A program made the translations under genes and the position numbers. Of a DNA stretch of 6,398 nucleotides, positions 1-6,297 are shown piece by piece. Position 1 is the first letter of the stretch. Every line of letters begins with the position of its first letter. This stretch comes from Anaerolineae bacterium (GTDB taxonomy: Bacteria > Chloroflexota > Anaerolineae > Aggregatilineales > UBA3940), in the NCBI GenBank assembly GCA_020852775.1, contig JADZAD010000056.1, positions 1 to 6,398 of the forward strand. The letters are read 5' to 3'. The notes under the pieces were generated by a model, which made no database searches, was not told the DNA's origin, and saw nothing but the letters and a program-made list of their open reading frames with translations.

Positions 1-962
1 GCCATCAGCAAATCACGGAGATCTCCGCCGAGACCACGATCTTCGATATCACACAGATTTTTAACCTGCGTAAGCTCCTCAGCGAAACCGGTACGCATCT
101 CACGGTCAACGATTTGCTGGTCACCACCCGTATCTTCCACTCGGCCCATTACCGCCCTTCATCCAGCGTTCAGATGGAAATCGACGCGCTGGCTGGTGTG
201 GCGCGCACCCGGATGGAACGGCGCCTGCTGCATGCCATCGAAAGTTCATTAGCCCGGGGGCGGCGCGTCAATCCGGCCCTTGGCATTCCGATCGACGCCT
301 CTCCCTATGAGCCACAGGAGCGTATCTATCTGCTGACCTTCCGCAACCTCTCCGAAAGCCTGATCTGGGCGTGGGACGACACATGGGAGGCTTATCAGGC
401 CTACCGACGCATAGAGCCACCTGATACCCCGGAGGGCCGTACTGCGTTTGATGAGTTCGCTCGCCGCCGTGCCCGGTTGATTGGCAATCTGCGCGCGTTC
501 AGCTATCTGCTGGCCGCCAGCAAGGCGGTGACCCTGCGCGGGGAGAGCTTCTCGGTTGCTGTTTTCGAGCTGCTCTCCAACCTGCCGACCCCACTCCAGC
601 ATGTGCTACGCCTGATCCCTGAACAGTTCCCGGCGCTGAACGAGATCATCCGGGGGGACGAGGTGTACTCCAATATTGGGCGCGTCGCCCCCGGGTCAAG
701 CCTCTCACGTTTCATCACCGCCAAGGATGATGGTAACGCTAAGACACTGGTCTGGGGTATTCTGACAGACGATCAGGGGCGCATGGTGATCACCATGCGG
801 GATTTCCGGCCGCATGTTGCGCCGCTGATCCGTGCCGGACGGACAGACCTGGCGCGTAAGCTGGCGCAGGATTATGTGGTAGGGTACACCGCTGACCTGA
901 TCGGGCTGGTGGCCCGCCTGTATGCGATGCTACAGGTCACGCCTCCGGCCCCAAACCTGTGA
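1..962 (+). CDS. Unrecognised protein, C-terminal part (5' end outside the window)
   Basis: The reading frame is open from the left edge (first full codon at base 3) to TGA at 960-962, giving about 319 visible residues. A TTG at 114 could be read as a start, but the frame is open upstream of it with sensible sequence (HQQITEISAETT, then FNLRKLLSETG), there is no ATG in that stretch and no clear ribosome site before the TTG, so the true start most likely lies before the window. I do not recognise the family. The protein looks soluble: no transmembrane stretch, many Arg and Leu, predicted mostly helical in the middle, with a beta-like C-terminal part around SNIGRV, LVWGILTDD and MVITMRDFRPHV. 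The pairing of an early TVNDLL segment with a late SNIGRV segment faintly recalls condensation-type or PapA/wax-synthase acyltransferases, but the HHxxxD active-site motif is not in the visible part, so this is only a lead. A tRNA unit on the opposite strand follows it. Confidence 0.75.
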   Translation, partial: HQQITEISAETTIFDITQIFNLRKLLSETGTHLTVNDLLVTTRIFHSAHYRPSSSVQMEIDALAGVARTRMERRLLHAIESSLARGRRVNPALGIPIDASPYEPQERIYLLTFRNLSESLIWAWDDTWEAYQAYRRIEPPDTPEGRTAFDEFARRRARLIGNLRAFSYLLAASKAVTLRGESFSVAVFELLSNLPTPLQHVLRLIPEQFPALNEIIRGDEVYSNIGRVAPGSSLSRFITAKDDGNAKTLVWGILTDDQGRMVITMRDFRPHVAPLIRAGRTDLARKLAQDYVVGYTADLIGLVARLYAMLQVTPPAPNL

Positions 963-988
963 GACGGCTGCGCTATACTCTGGCAAGC

Positions 989-1013
989 AAAACGCTCACC
1001 AGGTGGTGAGCGT
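989..1013 (-). terminator. Rho-independent terminator of the tRNA-Leu unit
   Basis: Read on the - strand, a perfect 9-bp stem (ACGCTCACC at 1013-1005 and GGTGAGCGT at 1000-992) closes a four-base loop (ACCT) and runs straight into TTTTGCTTG. It lies about 20 bases after the mature tRNA end, where a monocistronic tRNA transcript would be expected to stop. On the + strand the same stem is followed by CAGAGGAC with no U-run, so it is a poor terminator for the gene ending at 962, although it could protect that mRNA's 3' end. Confidence 0.7.
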
Positions 1014-1033
1014 CAGAGGACTTTAATGTATGA

Positions 1034-1114
1034 TGCCCCGGGTGAGACTCGAACTCACACGCCTTGCGGCACAGGCCCTCAACCTGCTGCGTATGCCAAT
1101 TCCGCCACCGGGGC
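1034..1114 (-). tRNA. tRNA-Leu, anticodon GAG
   Basis: Read on the - strand, all arms fold. The acceptor stem is GCCCCGG with CCGGGGC. The D arm is GCG...CGC. The anticodon stem is GCAGG with CCTGT around the loop TTGAGGG, giving anticodon GAG, which reads CUC and CUU leucine codons. A long variable arm GCC-GCAA-GGC marks a class II tRNA such as Leu. The T arm is GTGAG-TTCGAGT-CTCAC. The discriminator base is A, as expected for leucine. The following bases are TCA, so the CCA end is not encoded and must be added by tRNA nucleotidyltransferase. The length is 81 nt without CCA. It stands alone, antisense to the flanking + strand genes, with its own promoter and terminator. The overlapping 75-codon - strand frame is not a gene. 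Confidence 0.95.
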
Positions 1115-1126
1115 GAATTGCCCGGT

Positions 1127-1154
1127 ATTATAACATGCAGGCCGATGCTGTCAA
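1127..1154 (-). promoter_or_regulatory. Promoter of the tRNA-Leu gene, full consensus sigma-70 type
   Basis: On the - strand, TTGACA (1154-1149) and TATAAT (1132-1127) both match the housekeeping consensus in all six positions, with a 16-bp spacer. Transcription would begin near 1120, only about six bases before the mature 5' end of the tRNA at 1114, so RNase P would remove a very short leader. Strong consensus promoters with short leaders are typical of stable RNA genes. Confidence 0.85.
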
Positions 1155-1187
1155 TCAGCAGAAGGCTCACGCAGGGCCGATCTGAAC

Positions 1188-1201
1188 GCCTGTGCCGCAA
1201 G
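1188..1201 (+). repeat. 14-base inverted copy of part of the tRNA-Leu gene
   Basis: GCCTGTGCCGCAAG on the + strand is identical to the tRNA's own (- strand) sequence at 1076-1063, which spans the 3' side of the anticodon stem and the variable arm. The two copies form an inverted repeat 111 bases apart. This copy lies 23 bases before the start codon of the LON-domain gene, so it would be in that gene's mRNA leader. A match of this length in about 150 bases is unlikely by chance, but its function is unknown. Confidence 0.6.
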
Positions 1202-1224
1202 CCTGACTACGGGGTGAGAGGGGT

Positions 1225-1884
1225 ATGCCCGATCTGAAACCAATGCCGTTGTTCCCGCTGCAGATAGTCCTGTTCCCGGGGATGACGCTTCCGCTGAATA
1301 TCTTCGAGCGCCGCTACAAGATCATGATCAAAGAGTGCCTGGAAACGAATACACCTTTCGGTGTAGTCTGTATCCGTTCAGGCTCAGAGGTCGGAGGTGG
1401 GGCGGTTCCGTTTTCAGTCGGTACATCCGCCTACATTACCCAGGTGCAGAATCAGGCTGATGGACGTATCCTGATCCAGACTGTCGGCTATCAGCGCTTC
1501 CGGATACATGAGCTGCGGCACGATCGCCCGTATCTGGTTGGCCTTGTGGAAGAATTCCCGGTCGAAGATGAGAACACACCACAGGTACAGGAACTGGCTG
1601 AGATTCTCCGGTCGCAGGCAGAAGCCTATCTGGTGTCTCTTCAGGAGGCCACTGATACGCAGTTCACGCTGGAAGACCTCCCGCATGAGGCCCTGAACCT
1701 GTGCTACTTCACTGCTATCACCCTTCCGGTGCCCATGGAAGACAAGCAGAAACTGCTCGAAAGCGCCGATCTGCGATCCATGCTACGAGAAGGTATCATA
1801 CTGCTTCGGCGCGAGGCGCATCTGCTCCGTTACATGCTCAAGGAGCACCGGCGTACACGTGATCTGATCTTTTCCAATAACTGA
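1225..1884 (+). CDS. Stand-alone LON substrate-binding-domain protein
   Basis: A 219-residue protein matching the N-terminal substrate-recognition domain of Lon protease (family PF02190). The opening LFPLQIVLFPGMTLPLNIFE, at about residues 9-28, is the family hallmark. FGVVCIRSGSE (45-55) and VGTSAYITQVQN followed by DGRILIQTVGYQRFRI (65-94) complete the beta-rich subdomain. Residues about 115-219 are helical and correspond to the helical bundle of the Lon N-domain. There is no AAA+ Walker A motif and no Ser-Lys protease domain, so it cannot be a protease. In related proteins the role is poorly defined; binding of unfolded proteins or an adaptor task is assumed. The ATG at 1225 is chosen because the purine-rich GGGGTGAGAGGGG sits just upstream and the conserved motif begins only eight residues in. 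It is cytoplasmic, with no signal peptide. It probably shares a transcript with plsX 73 bp downstream. Confidence 0.9.
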   Translation: MPDLKPMPLFPLQIVLFPGMTLPLNIFERRYKIMIKECLETNTPFGVVCIRSGSEVGGGAVPFSVGTSAYITQVQNQADGRILIQTVGYQRFRIHELRHDRPYLVGLVEEFPVEDENTPQVQELAEILRSQAEAYLVSLQEATDTQFTLEDLPHEALNLCYFTAITLPVPMEDKQKLLESADLRSMLREGIILLRREAHLLRYMLKEHRRTRDLIFSNN

Positions 1885-1913
1885 CCCGAAAGGGCCGACC
1901 CAGTCGGGCTGGC
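1885..1913 (+). other. Small stem-loops between the LON-domain gene and plsX
   Basis: Directly after the stop codon, CCC-GAAA-GGG (1885-1894) can form a three-pair hairpin with a GNRA loop. Next to it, GCCGACCC (1894-1901) can pair with GGGCTGGC (1906-1913) with one mismatch, or alternatively CCGAC with GTCGG around CCA (1895-1907). No U-run follows (TTCTGCAGCTTCC), so I do not call a terminator. It could be a weak attenuator or an mRNA-processing structure. The rest of the 73-bp gap holds the plsX ribosome site and no convincing promoter. Confidence 0.3.
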
Positions 1914-1957
1914 TTCTGCAGCTTCCACCTTCTTAAATCAGGCGAAAGGGTATTCCA

Positions 1958-2953
1958 ATGCGGATCGTCGTCGATGCGATGGGCAGTGATAAGAACCCGG
2001 TTCCGGACGTGGCCGGGGCAGTTCTGGCTGCGCGTGAATGGCGTGAGGACACCATGATCCTGGCAGGTCACCGGGAGGTGATCGAGGCAGAGCTGGCGAA
2101 ACATGATACCGCCGGGCTCAAAATCGAAGTGGTTCATGCGGACGAAGTGGTTGAGATGACCGACAAGCCGTCTGAGATCATGCGTTCCAGGCCGCGCTCC
2201 TCTATGCATGTTGGCATCGGCCTGGTCAAAGATGGGCAGGCCGATGCGTTCGTAACAGCGGGCAATACCGGCGCGGCGCTCGCGGTGGCGCTCTTCACAC
2301 TCAAGCGCATCGCCGGTGTTCACCGGCCCGCGCTGACCGCGATCTTCCCGAACCTGACTGGCTATGCCATCATGGCTGACTTCGGTGCAAATGCGGAATG
2401 TAAACCTGAGTATCTGCTCCAGTTCGCCCAGATGGCAAGCATCTATACTGAACTGGCTATCGGCTTGAGAAACCCCCGTGTCGCTCTGCTCAGCAACGGA
2501 GAAGAGGAAGGGAAGGGCAACACATTGGTCAAGGAGACGGCCCCGCTGCTGAAGGAAGCGGCAGGTTTGAACTTCATCGGCAATGTCGAACCCAAAGAAC
2601 TCCTCATGGGGCATACCGACATCGTGGTACATGACGGGTTTACCGGAAATGTGATGGGCAAGAGCATCGAGGCTGCCGCCAGCCTGATGGGCAAGCTGAT
2701 GCTTCAGGAGATTAAGGCCGGGGTGGTCACAAGCATTGGTGGCTTGCTGGCTAAGCCTGCGCTGCATCGGGTCGCGGAGAAACTCAACCCGGATAACATC
2801 GGCGGGATTCCGCTGCTGGGCGTAAACGGCGTAGTGATCATCGGGCATGGCCGCTCAAACGCGATCGCTATCAGGAGCGCCATCCGTCAGGCACGGCGCG
2901 CGGTCGAAGTCGGCGTCGTCGAAGCTATCCGTCAGCGCCTCGCGGAGGCGTAA
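1958..2953 (+). CDS. plsX: Phosphate acyltransferase PlsX (acyl-ACP:phosphate acyltransferase)
   Basis: PlsX converts long-chain acyl-ACP and inorganic phosphate into acyl-phosphate. PlsY then uses acyl-phosphate to acylate glycerol-3-phosphate, starting phospholipid synthesis; PlsX is a peripheral membrane protein. All family landmarks are visible in its 331 residues: DAMGSDKNP (6-14, usually DAMGGDxAP), SSMHVGIGLVKDGQADAFVTAGNTGA (81-106), MADFGANAECKPEYLLQFA (139-157), LLSNGEEEGKGN (177-188), FIGNVEPKELL (206-216), VVHDGFTGNV (223-232) and GGIPLLGVNGVVIIGHGRSNA (282-302). The length is normal for the family, so the protein should be complete and active. AAAGGG seven bases before the ATG supports the start. 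The common companions fabH, fabD and acpP do not follow; the next gene is convergent and starts 16 bp away. A 336-codon open frame on the opposite strand is a shadow. Confidence 0.97.
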   Translation: MRIVVDAMGSDKNPVPDVAGAVLAAREWREDTMILAGHREVIEAELAKHDTAGLKIEVVHADEVVEMTDKPSEIMRSRPRSSMHVGIGLVKDGQADAFVTAGNTGAALAVALFTLKRIAGVHRPALTAIFPNLTGYAIMADFGANAECKPEYLLQFAQMASIYTELAIGLRNPRVALLSNGEEEGKGNTLVKETAPLLKEAAGLNFIGNVEPKELLMGHTDIVVHDGFTGNVMGKSIEAAASLMGKLMLQEIKAGVVTSIGGLLAKPALHRVAEKLNPDNIGGIPLLGVNGVVIIGHGRSNAIAIRSAIRQARRAVEVGVVEAIRQRLAEA

Positions 2954-2969
2954 GCTGACAGGTCTGCCG

Positions 2970-4052
2970 TTAACTCACTCGATAGACCCGGCTGTGATAC
3001 TGGATCAGCCCCAGCCGCATAGCAATCGTGTCGTAGCCATCCTGTACGGCCCTGCCGTTGCTGGCAGGGCTCGAATCCCAGCGGATGTACCGGATATTGC
3101 CCTCCCGCACCCGTGTTTCCACAGTGAAGTCGGCGCCAGGAAGTTCAGTGGTAAGCAGTTCTTCATAATACCGGCGAATGCCTGCCGTGCCGATATAGGT
3201 GTTCTGTGTGGTGACCAGTACGGCACTGGGATGGTACATCTGCGTGAGTGCCTGCACGTCTCCCCGGTTCAGGGCAGCGGTCAGGTGGTCGATGATGTCA
3301 CGCGGCGGTGCGGAGGTTGTCCAGCCGAAATCCGCGATCACATTCCAGAAACCCCTGCCTGCATCACTGCCAGCATAGTCCCAGCTCCAGAAGTTCGCTG
3401 CAGGGAGCCCGATCTCACGGGCGCAGGCCAGAAAGTCCAGGATTTCACGCGGGTCGGGCTTCCAGCCGTATTCCTCGTAGGCTGAGCCGGTGGGGATGAT
3501 TGGCACGACGGGGTAGATGTTCTGGAATTGCGCGATGCTGCGTTTAAGTTGTTCAGCCGGGTTGTGAGCCTGTACCCAGTATACCTGTGGCATGTTGTAG
3601 GTGGCCCGGCTGAGGAACTCCACCCAGGGAAAAGTCGTGTGGTAGTTAGGGTACCGGTAGGAACTCAGCGCGATCGGGTAGTTGCCCAGCCGTGTGCGCA
3701 GGCTGTCCATATAGGCGTTAGCTGCCTGGTGCTTTCCTTTATAGGCATCTTCACCATTGACCACGAAGCCATCCAGTTTCAGCGTCTGGATGCGATGATA
3801 GGCGATGTCGGCTTCGCCAAAGGGTTCGTCGCCATATACGAACTGCCAGCCCCAGACTGCGATGCCTGATCCCTTGAGTGCATCGACCAGTGGCGCGGCG
3901 AGGTCTACGTTGTAGGCACGCGGGCCGTCAGCGATCTTGATCAGCACATGCGAGAGCCCCGCGTCAATCGCCCGCCGGGTAATGGCATTGGCATCTCCTC
4001 CCTCGCAGTTATGGATCTTCCAGATGTAGTAGCCCTTGCCTTCCAGACCCAT
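2970..4052 (-). CDS. Glycoside-hydrolase-like TIM barrel fused to a SnoaL/NTF2-like domain
   Basis: A 360-residue two-domain protein. Residues about 5-240 read as a complete eight-strand barrel: GYYIWKIH (7-14), HVLIKIADG (35-43), IAVWGWQFVYGD (64-75), DGFVVNGED (94-102), IALSSYRYP (127-135), PQVYWVQ (155-161), VVPIIPTGSA (182-191) and AANFWSWDYA (218-227). The acidic cluster E101-D102 after strand 4 and the aromatic W222/W224/D225 at strand 8 are where sugar-binding barrels keep catalytic and stacking residues; this reading is by pattern, not alignment. Residues about 251-360 (ALNRGDVQALTQMYHPSAV, then YIGTAGIRRYY, then DTIAMRLGLIQYHSRVY) are a SnoaL-like/NTF2 fold, a cone that binds small ligands or dimerises. 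There is no signal peptide, so it should be cytoplasmic, which is unusual for a glycan hydrolase. AAAGGA seven bases before the ATG is a good ribosome site. It lies 20 bases after rel and should be co-transcribed with it. The substrate cannot be told from sequence; the barrel may even be non-catalytic. Confidence 0.75.
   Translation of the reverse strand: MGLEGKGYYIWKIHNCEGGDANAITRRAIDAGLSHVLIKIADGPRAYNVDLAAPLVDALKGSGIAVWGWQFVYGDEPFGEADIAYHRIQTLKLDGFVVNGEDAYKGKHQAANAYMDSLRTRLGNYPIALSSYRYPNYHTTFPWVEFLSRATYNMPQVYWVQAHNPAEQLKRSIAQFQNIYPVVPIIPTGSAYEEYGWKPDPREILDFLACAREIGLPAANFWSWDYAGSDAGRGFWNVIADFGWTTSAPPRDIIDHLTAALNRGDVQALTQMYHPSAVLVTTQNTYIGTAGIRRYYEELLTTELPGADFTVETRVREGNIRYIRWDSSPASNGRAVQDGYDTIAMRLGLIQYHSRVYRVS
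3049..3070. repeat. Perfect 8-bp inverted repeat inside the SnoaL-domain coding region
   Basis: GCCCTGCC and GGCAGGGC enclose the six bases GTTGCT. No U-run follows on either strand. It sits about 95 bases past the plsX stop codon, so plsX read-through RNA would contain it. It may act as a barrier to 3' exonucleases, or may be accidental in GC-rich coding sequence. Confidence 0.3.
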
Positions 4053-4072
4053 TGGTTGGTCCTTTCGTGCAC

Positions 4073-6253
4073 TCAGCCGGTCATCCGGCGTGCTTCCATG
4101 ATATTCGGGAGTTGTTCGATCTTCGAAAGTACCCGGCTGAGTTGTGTGGCGCTCTCTACCTCCAGCGTGACGTTGAACACCGCGATGTGGTTGTGTGTGT
4201 TGACTGTCACGCTGCGGATGTTGATGTGCTCATCGGCCACCGCGATGCCGATATCGCGGAGCAGCCCTTCGCGGTCATAGGCGTTGATCATGATCGGCAC
4301 CGCATAGCGGTTCTCCTGGTCGGTAGTTCCCCAGTCAACGCTGATCAACCGCTGGGTGGGCAGCGTCAGGATGTTGCGGCAGTCCTTGCGATGGATTGTG
4401 ACGCCGCGCCCCTGAGTGATGTATCCGATAATCTCGTCGCCCTGGACCGGGTTGCAGCACCGGGCGAGGTTGGTAAGCAGCCCACCCGTGCCCTGTATCT
4501 GGATCTCGCCTGAGGTAGTTGGGCGCGGTTTATCTGGCACAGTGCTGACGAGCTTGAGGAGGTCATCTTCGTCACTTCGGGAGACCTCCTCCTCGGCCAT
4601 CTTGACCACGAGCTGATGAGGGTGGATGTCGCCAAAGCCGATCTGTGCCAGAAAATCGTCAGCGTTGTCGATCTCGAACAGCGCCGCGGCCTGCTCATAC
4701 TTCATCTTCTCCAGCCCCAGCCGCTTCAGTTCGCGGTCGAGCATTTCGCGGCCCAGCGCGATCATCTTCTCCCTGTCCTGCCGCCGGAACCAGTGGCGGA
4801 TCTTGGCCAGTGCGCGCTTGGTACGAACATAGCCGAGGTTCGGGTTCAGCCAGTCACGGCTGGGGCCGCCGCGCTTCGAAGTCAGAATCTCCATACGGTC
4901 GCCGACCTGCAGCGTGTAGTCCAGTGGCACCAGCTTACCGTTCGCCTTGGCCCCCCGGCAGCGGTTACCGATGTCGGTATGGATGTGATAGGCGAAGTCG
5001 ATCGGGGTTGAACCAGCGGGCAGGTCAACGATGTCACCACGTGGGGTAAAGACGTATACCCGGTCCTGGAACACGTCGCTGCGCATCGTGTCGAGAAACT
5101 CGTTCGCGTCCTCGACCTCACGTCCGACTTCCATCATGTCGCGCAGGTATTTCAGACGGCGCTCATAAGCCTCATCACGGCCCCGGGTGGTGGAACCGAT
5201 CTCTTTGTAGCGCCAGTGGGCAGCGACGCCATATTCCGCCGCGACATGCATCTCCGGAGTGCGAATCTGCACCTCAAGCGTCTTCTTGTCCTCAAGAATG
5301 ACCGCTGTGTGGAGTGACTGGTAGAAATTGTCCTTCGGCGCGGCAATATAGTCGTCAAACTCGCCGGTGATGGGGCGCCACGTCTGGTGAATCAGGCCCA
5401 GTACCTGGTAGCAAAGGCCGATTGTCGGCACGATGACGCGCACAGCGCGCACATCATAGATCTGGTCGAAGGTCAGTTCCTTCTGTTCCATCTTGCGCCA
5501 GATGCTGTAGATGTGCTTGGAGCGCCCTGAAACATCTGCGCCGGTGATTCCATTCTGCTCAAGCAGTTGCTTCAGCCGTTCGACCAGGTGTGTCATATAA
5601 CGGTCACGGTCGGCACGGCGATCAGTGATCAGCGAGGCGATTCGCTTGTATCCGTCCGGGTCAAGGTAGCGGAACGAGAGATCCTGCAGTTCCCATTTCA
5701 TCTGCCAGATGCCGAGGCGGCTGGCCAGCGGCGCGAATATCTCCGTCGTTTCCTGGGCCATCCGGCGCTGTCTCTCCGGGGAGAGATGCCCCAGTGTGCG
5801 CATGTTGTGCAGCCGGTCAGCCAGTTTAATTAGAATGACGCGCACGTCGTCATCCATCGCCAGCAGCGTCTTGCGGAGATACTCCGCTTCCCGGTCCCGG
5901 TCTCGCCCCCGGCTGGTACTATCGGTATTCAGCGGCACCTGGTCGAGCTTGGTCACGCCGTCCACCAGGCGGCGGATTTCCGCGCCGAATTCGCGGTTCA
6001 GGTCCTCCAGTGTGATCGCCGTGTCCTCGACGACATCATGCAGCAGCCCGGCGGCGATGACGGGTACGTCCATTCGTAGATCGACCAGAATCCGCGCCAC
6101 CTCGATGCAGTGGACGAAGAAATCCTCCCCGGACTTACGCTTCTGCCCCTTGTGGGCCTCCCGCGCGAAATCGTAGGCTTTCTGTAAGATAGCCATTTCG
6201 TGGGCCGCAAGCTGGCTCGCGAGGGGGCGAATTAACTCTTCAAATGAGATCAT
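4073..6253 (-). CDS. rel: Bifunctional (p)ppGpp synthetase/hydrolase, Rel/SpoT family
   Basis: A long RSH protein of 726 residues, the usual size, with all domains in order. The HD hydrolase domain (about 20-170) keeps R40, H48, H72-D73, E76-D77 and D146 (LLHDVVEDT and LIKLADRLHNMRTL), so (p)ppGpp hydrolysis should work. The synthetase domain (about 235-350) has GRSKHIYSIWRKM (243-255), FDQIYDVRAVR (262-272) with D267, DDYIAAPKDNFYQSLHT (300-316) and LEVQIRTPEMHVAAEYGVAAHW (326-347) with E327, so synthesis from GTP/GDP and ATP should also work. TGS (about 398-460), a helical region, the CC/zinc-finger domain with C599, C600, H621 and C625, and the ACT domain (about 652-724) make up the ribosome-sensing regulatory half. 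One oddity is the EFDD at 298-301, where bifunctional enzymes usually have RxKD. The ATG at 6253 is the only start before an in-frame stop at 6290-6292, but its ribosome site is weak. The TIM-barrel/SnoaL gene follows after 20 bases. Confidence 0.97.
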   Translation of the reverse strand: MISFEELIRPLASQLAAHEMAILQKAYDFAREAHKGQKRKSGEDFFVHCIEVARILVDLRMDVPVIAAGLLHDVVEDTAITLEDLNREFGAEIRRLVDGVTKLDQVPLNTDSTSRGRDRDREAEYLRKTLLAMDDDVRVILIKLADRLHNMRTLGHLSPERQRRMAQETTEIFAPLASRLGIWQMKWELQDLSFRYLDPDGYKRIASLITDRRADRDRYMTHLVERLKQLLEQNGITGADVSGRSKHIYSIWRKMEQKELTFDQIYDVRAVRVIVPTIGLCYQVLGLIHQTWRPITGEFDDYIAAPKDNFYQSLHTAVILEDKKTLEVQIRTPEMHVAAEYGVAAHWRYKEIGSTTRGRDEAYERRLKYLRDMMEVGREVEDANEFLDTMRSDVFQDRVYVFTPRGDIVDLPAGSTPIDFAYHIHTDIGNRCRGAKANGKLVPLDYTLQVGDRMEILTSKRGGPSRDWLNPNLGYVRTKRALAKIRHWFRRQDREKMIALGREMLDRELKRLGLEKMKYEQAAALFEIDNADDFLAQIGFGDIHPHQLVVKMAEEEVSRSDEDDLLKLVSTVPDKPRPTTSGEIQIQGTGGLLTNLARCCNPVQGDEIIGYITQGRGVTIHRKDCRNILTLPTQRLISVDWGTTDQENRYAVPIMINAYDREGLLRDIGIAVADEHINIRSVTVNTHNHIAVFNVTLEVESATQLSRVLSKIEQLPNIMEARRMTG

Positions 6254-6297
6254 GGGTGTGGTAAAGGCCTGTTCCCGGGCGGTGACGTTTCAGTGAC

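Noticed and set aside
974..979. TATACT on the + strand after the first gene, as a possible -10 element
   Set aside because: There is no -35-like sequence 16-18 bp upstream (CCCCAAAC region), and it lies next to the terminator hairpin of the opposing tRNA unit.
1034..1114. tRNA gene as an integration site of a mobile element
   Set aside because: There is no integrase and no direct repeat of the tRNA 3' end in the window; the only copy is a 14-base inverted internal fragment.
973..1200. 75-codon - strand frame
   Set aside because: It runs straight through the tRNA-Leu gene and its promoter.
1933..1938. TTAAAT as a -10 element of a separate plsX promoter
   Set aside because: Only four of six bases match and there is no -35-like sequence at the right distance.
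1838..2848. 336-codon open frame on the - strand opposite plsX
   Set aside because: It overlaps all of a clearly conserved gene, its His/Arg/Gln-rich translation matches no family pattern, and it reflects the codon bias of plsX.
2847..4513. Several + strand frames of 63 to 212 codons opposite the barrel gene and the 3' end of rel
   Set aside because: Their translations are low-information shadows of strongly conserved - strand genes, and none has a supporting ribosome site or known motif.
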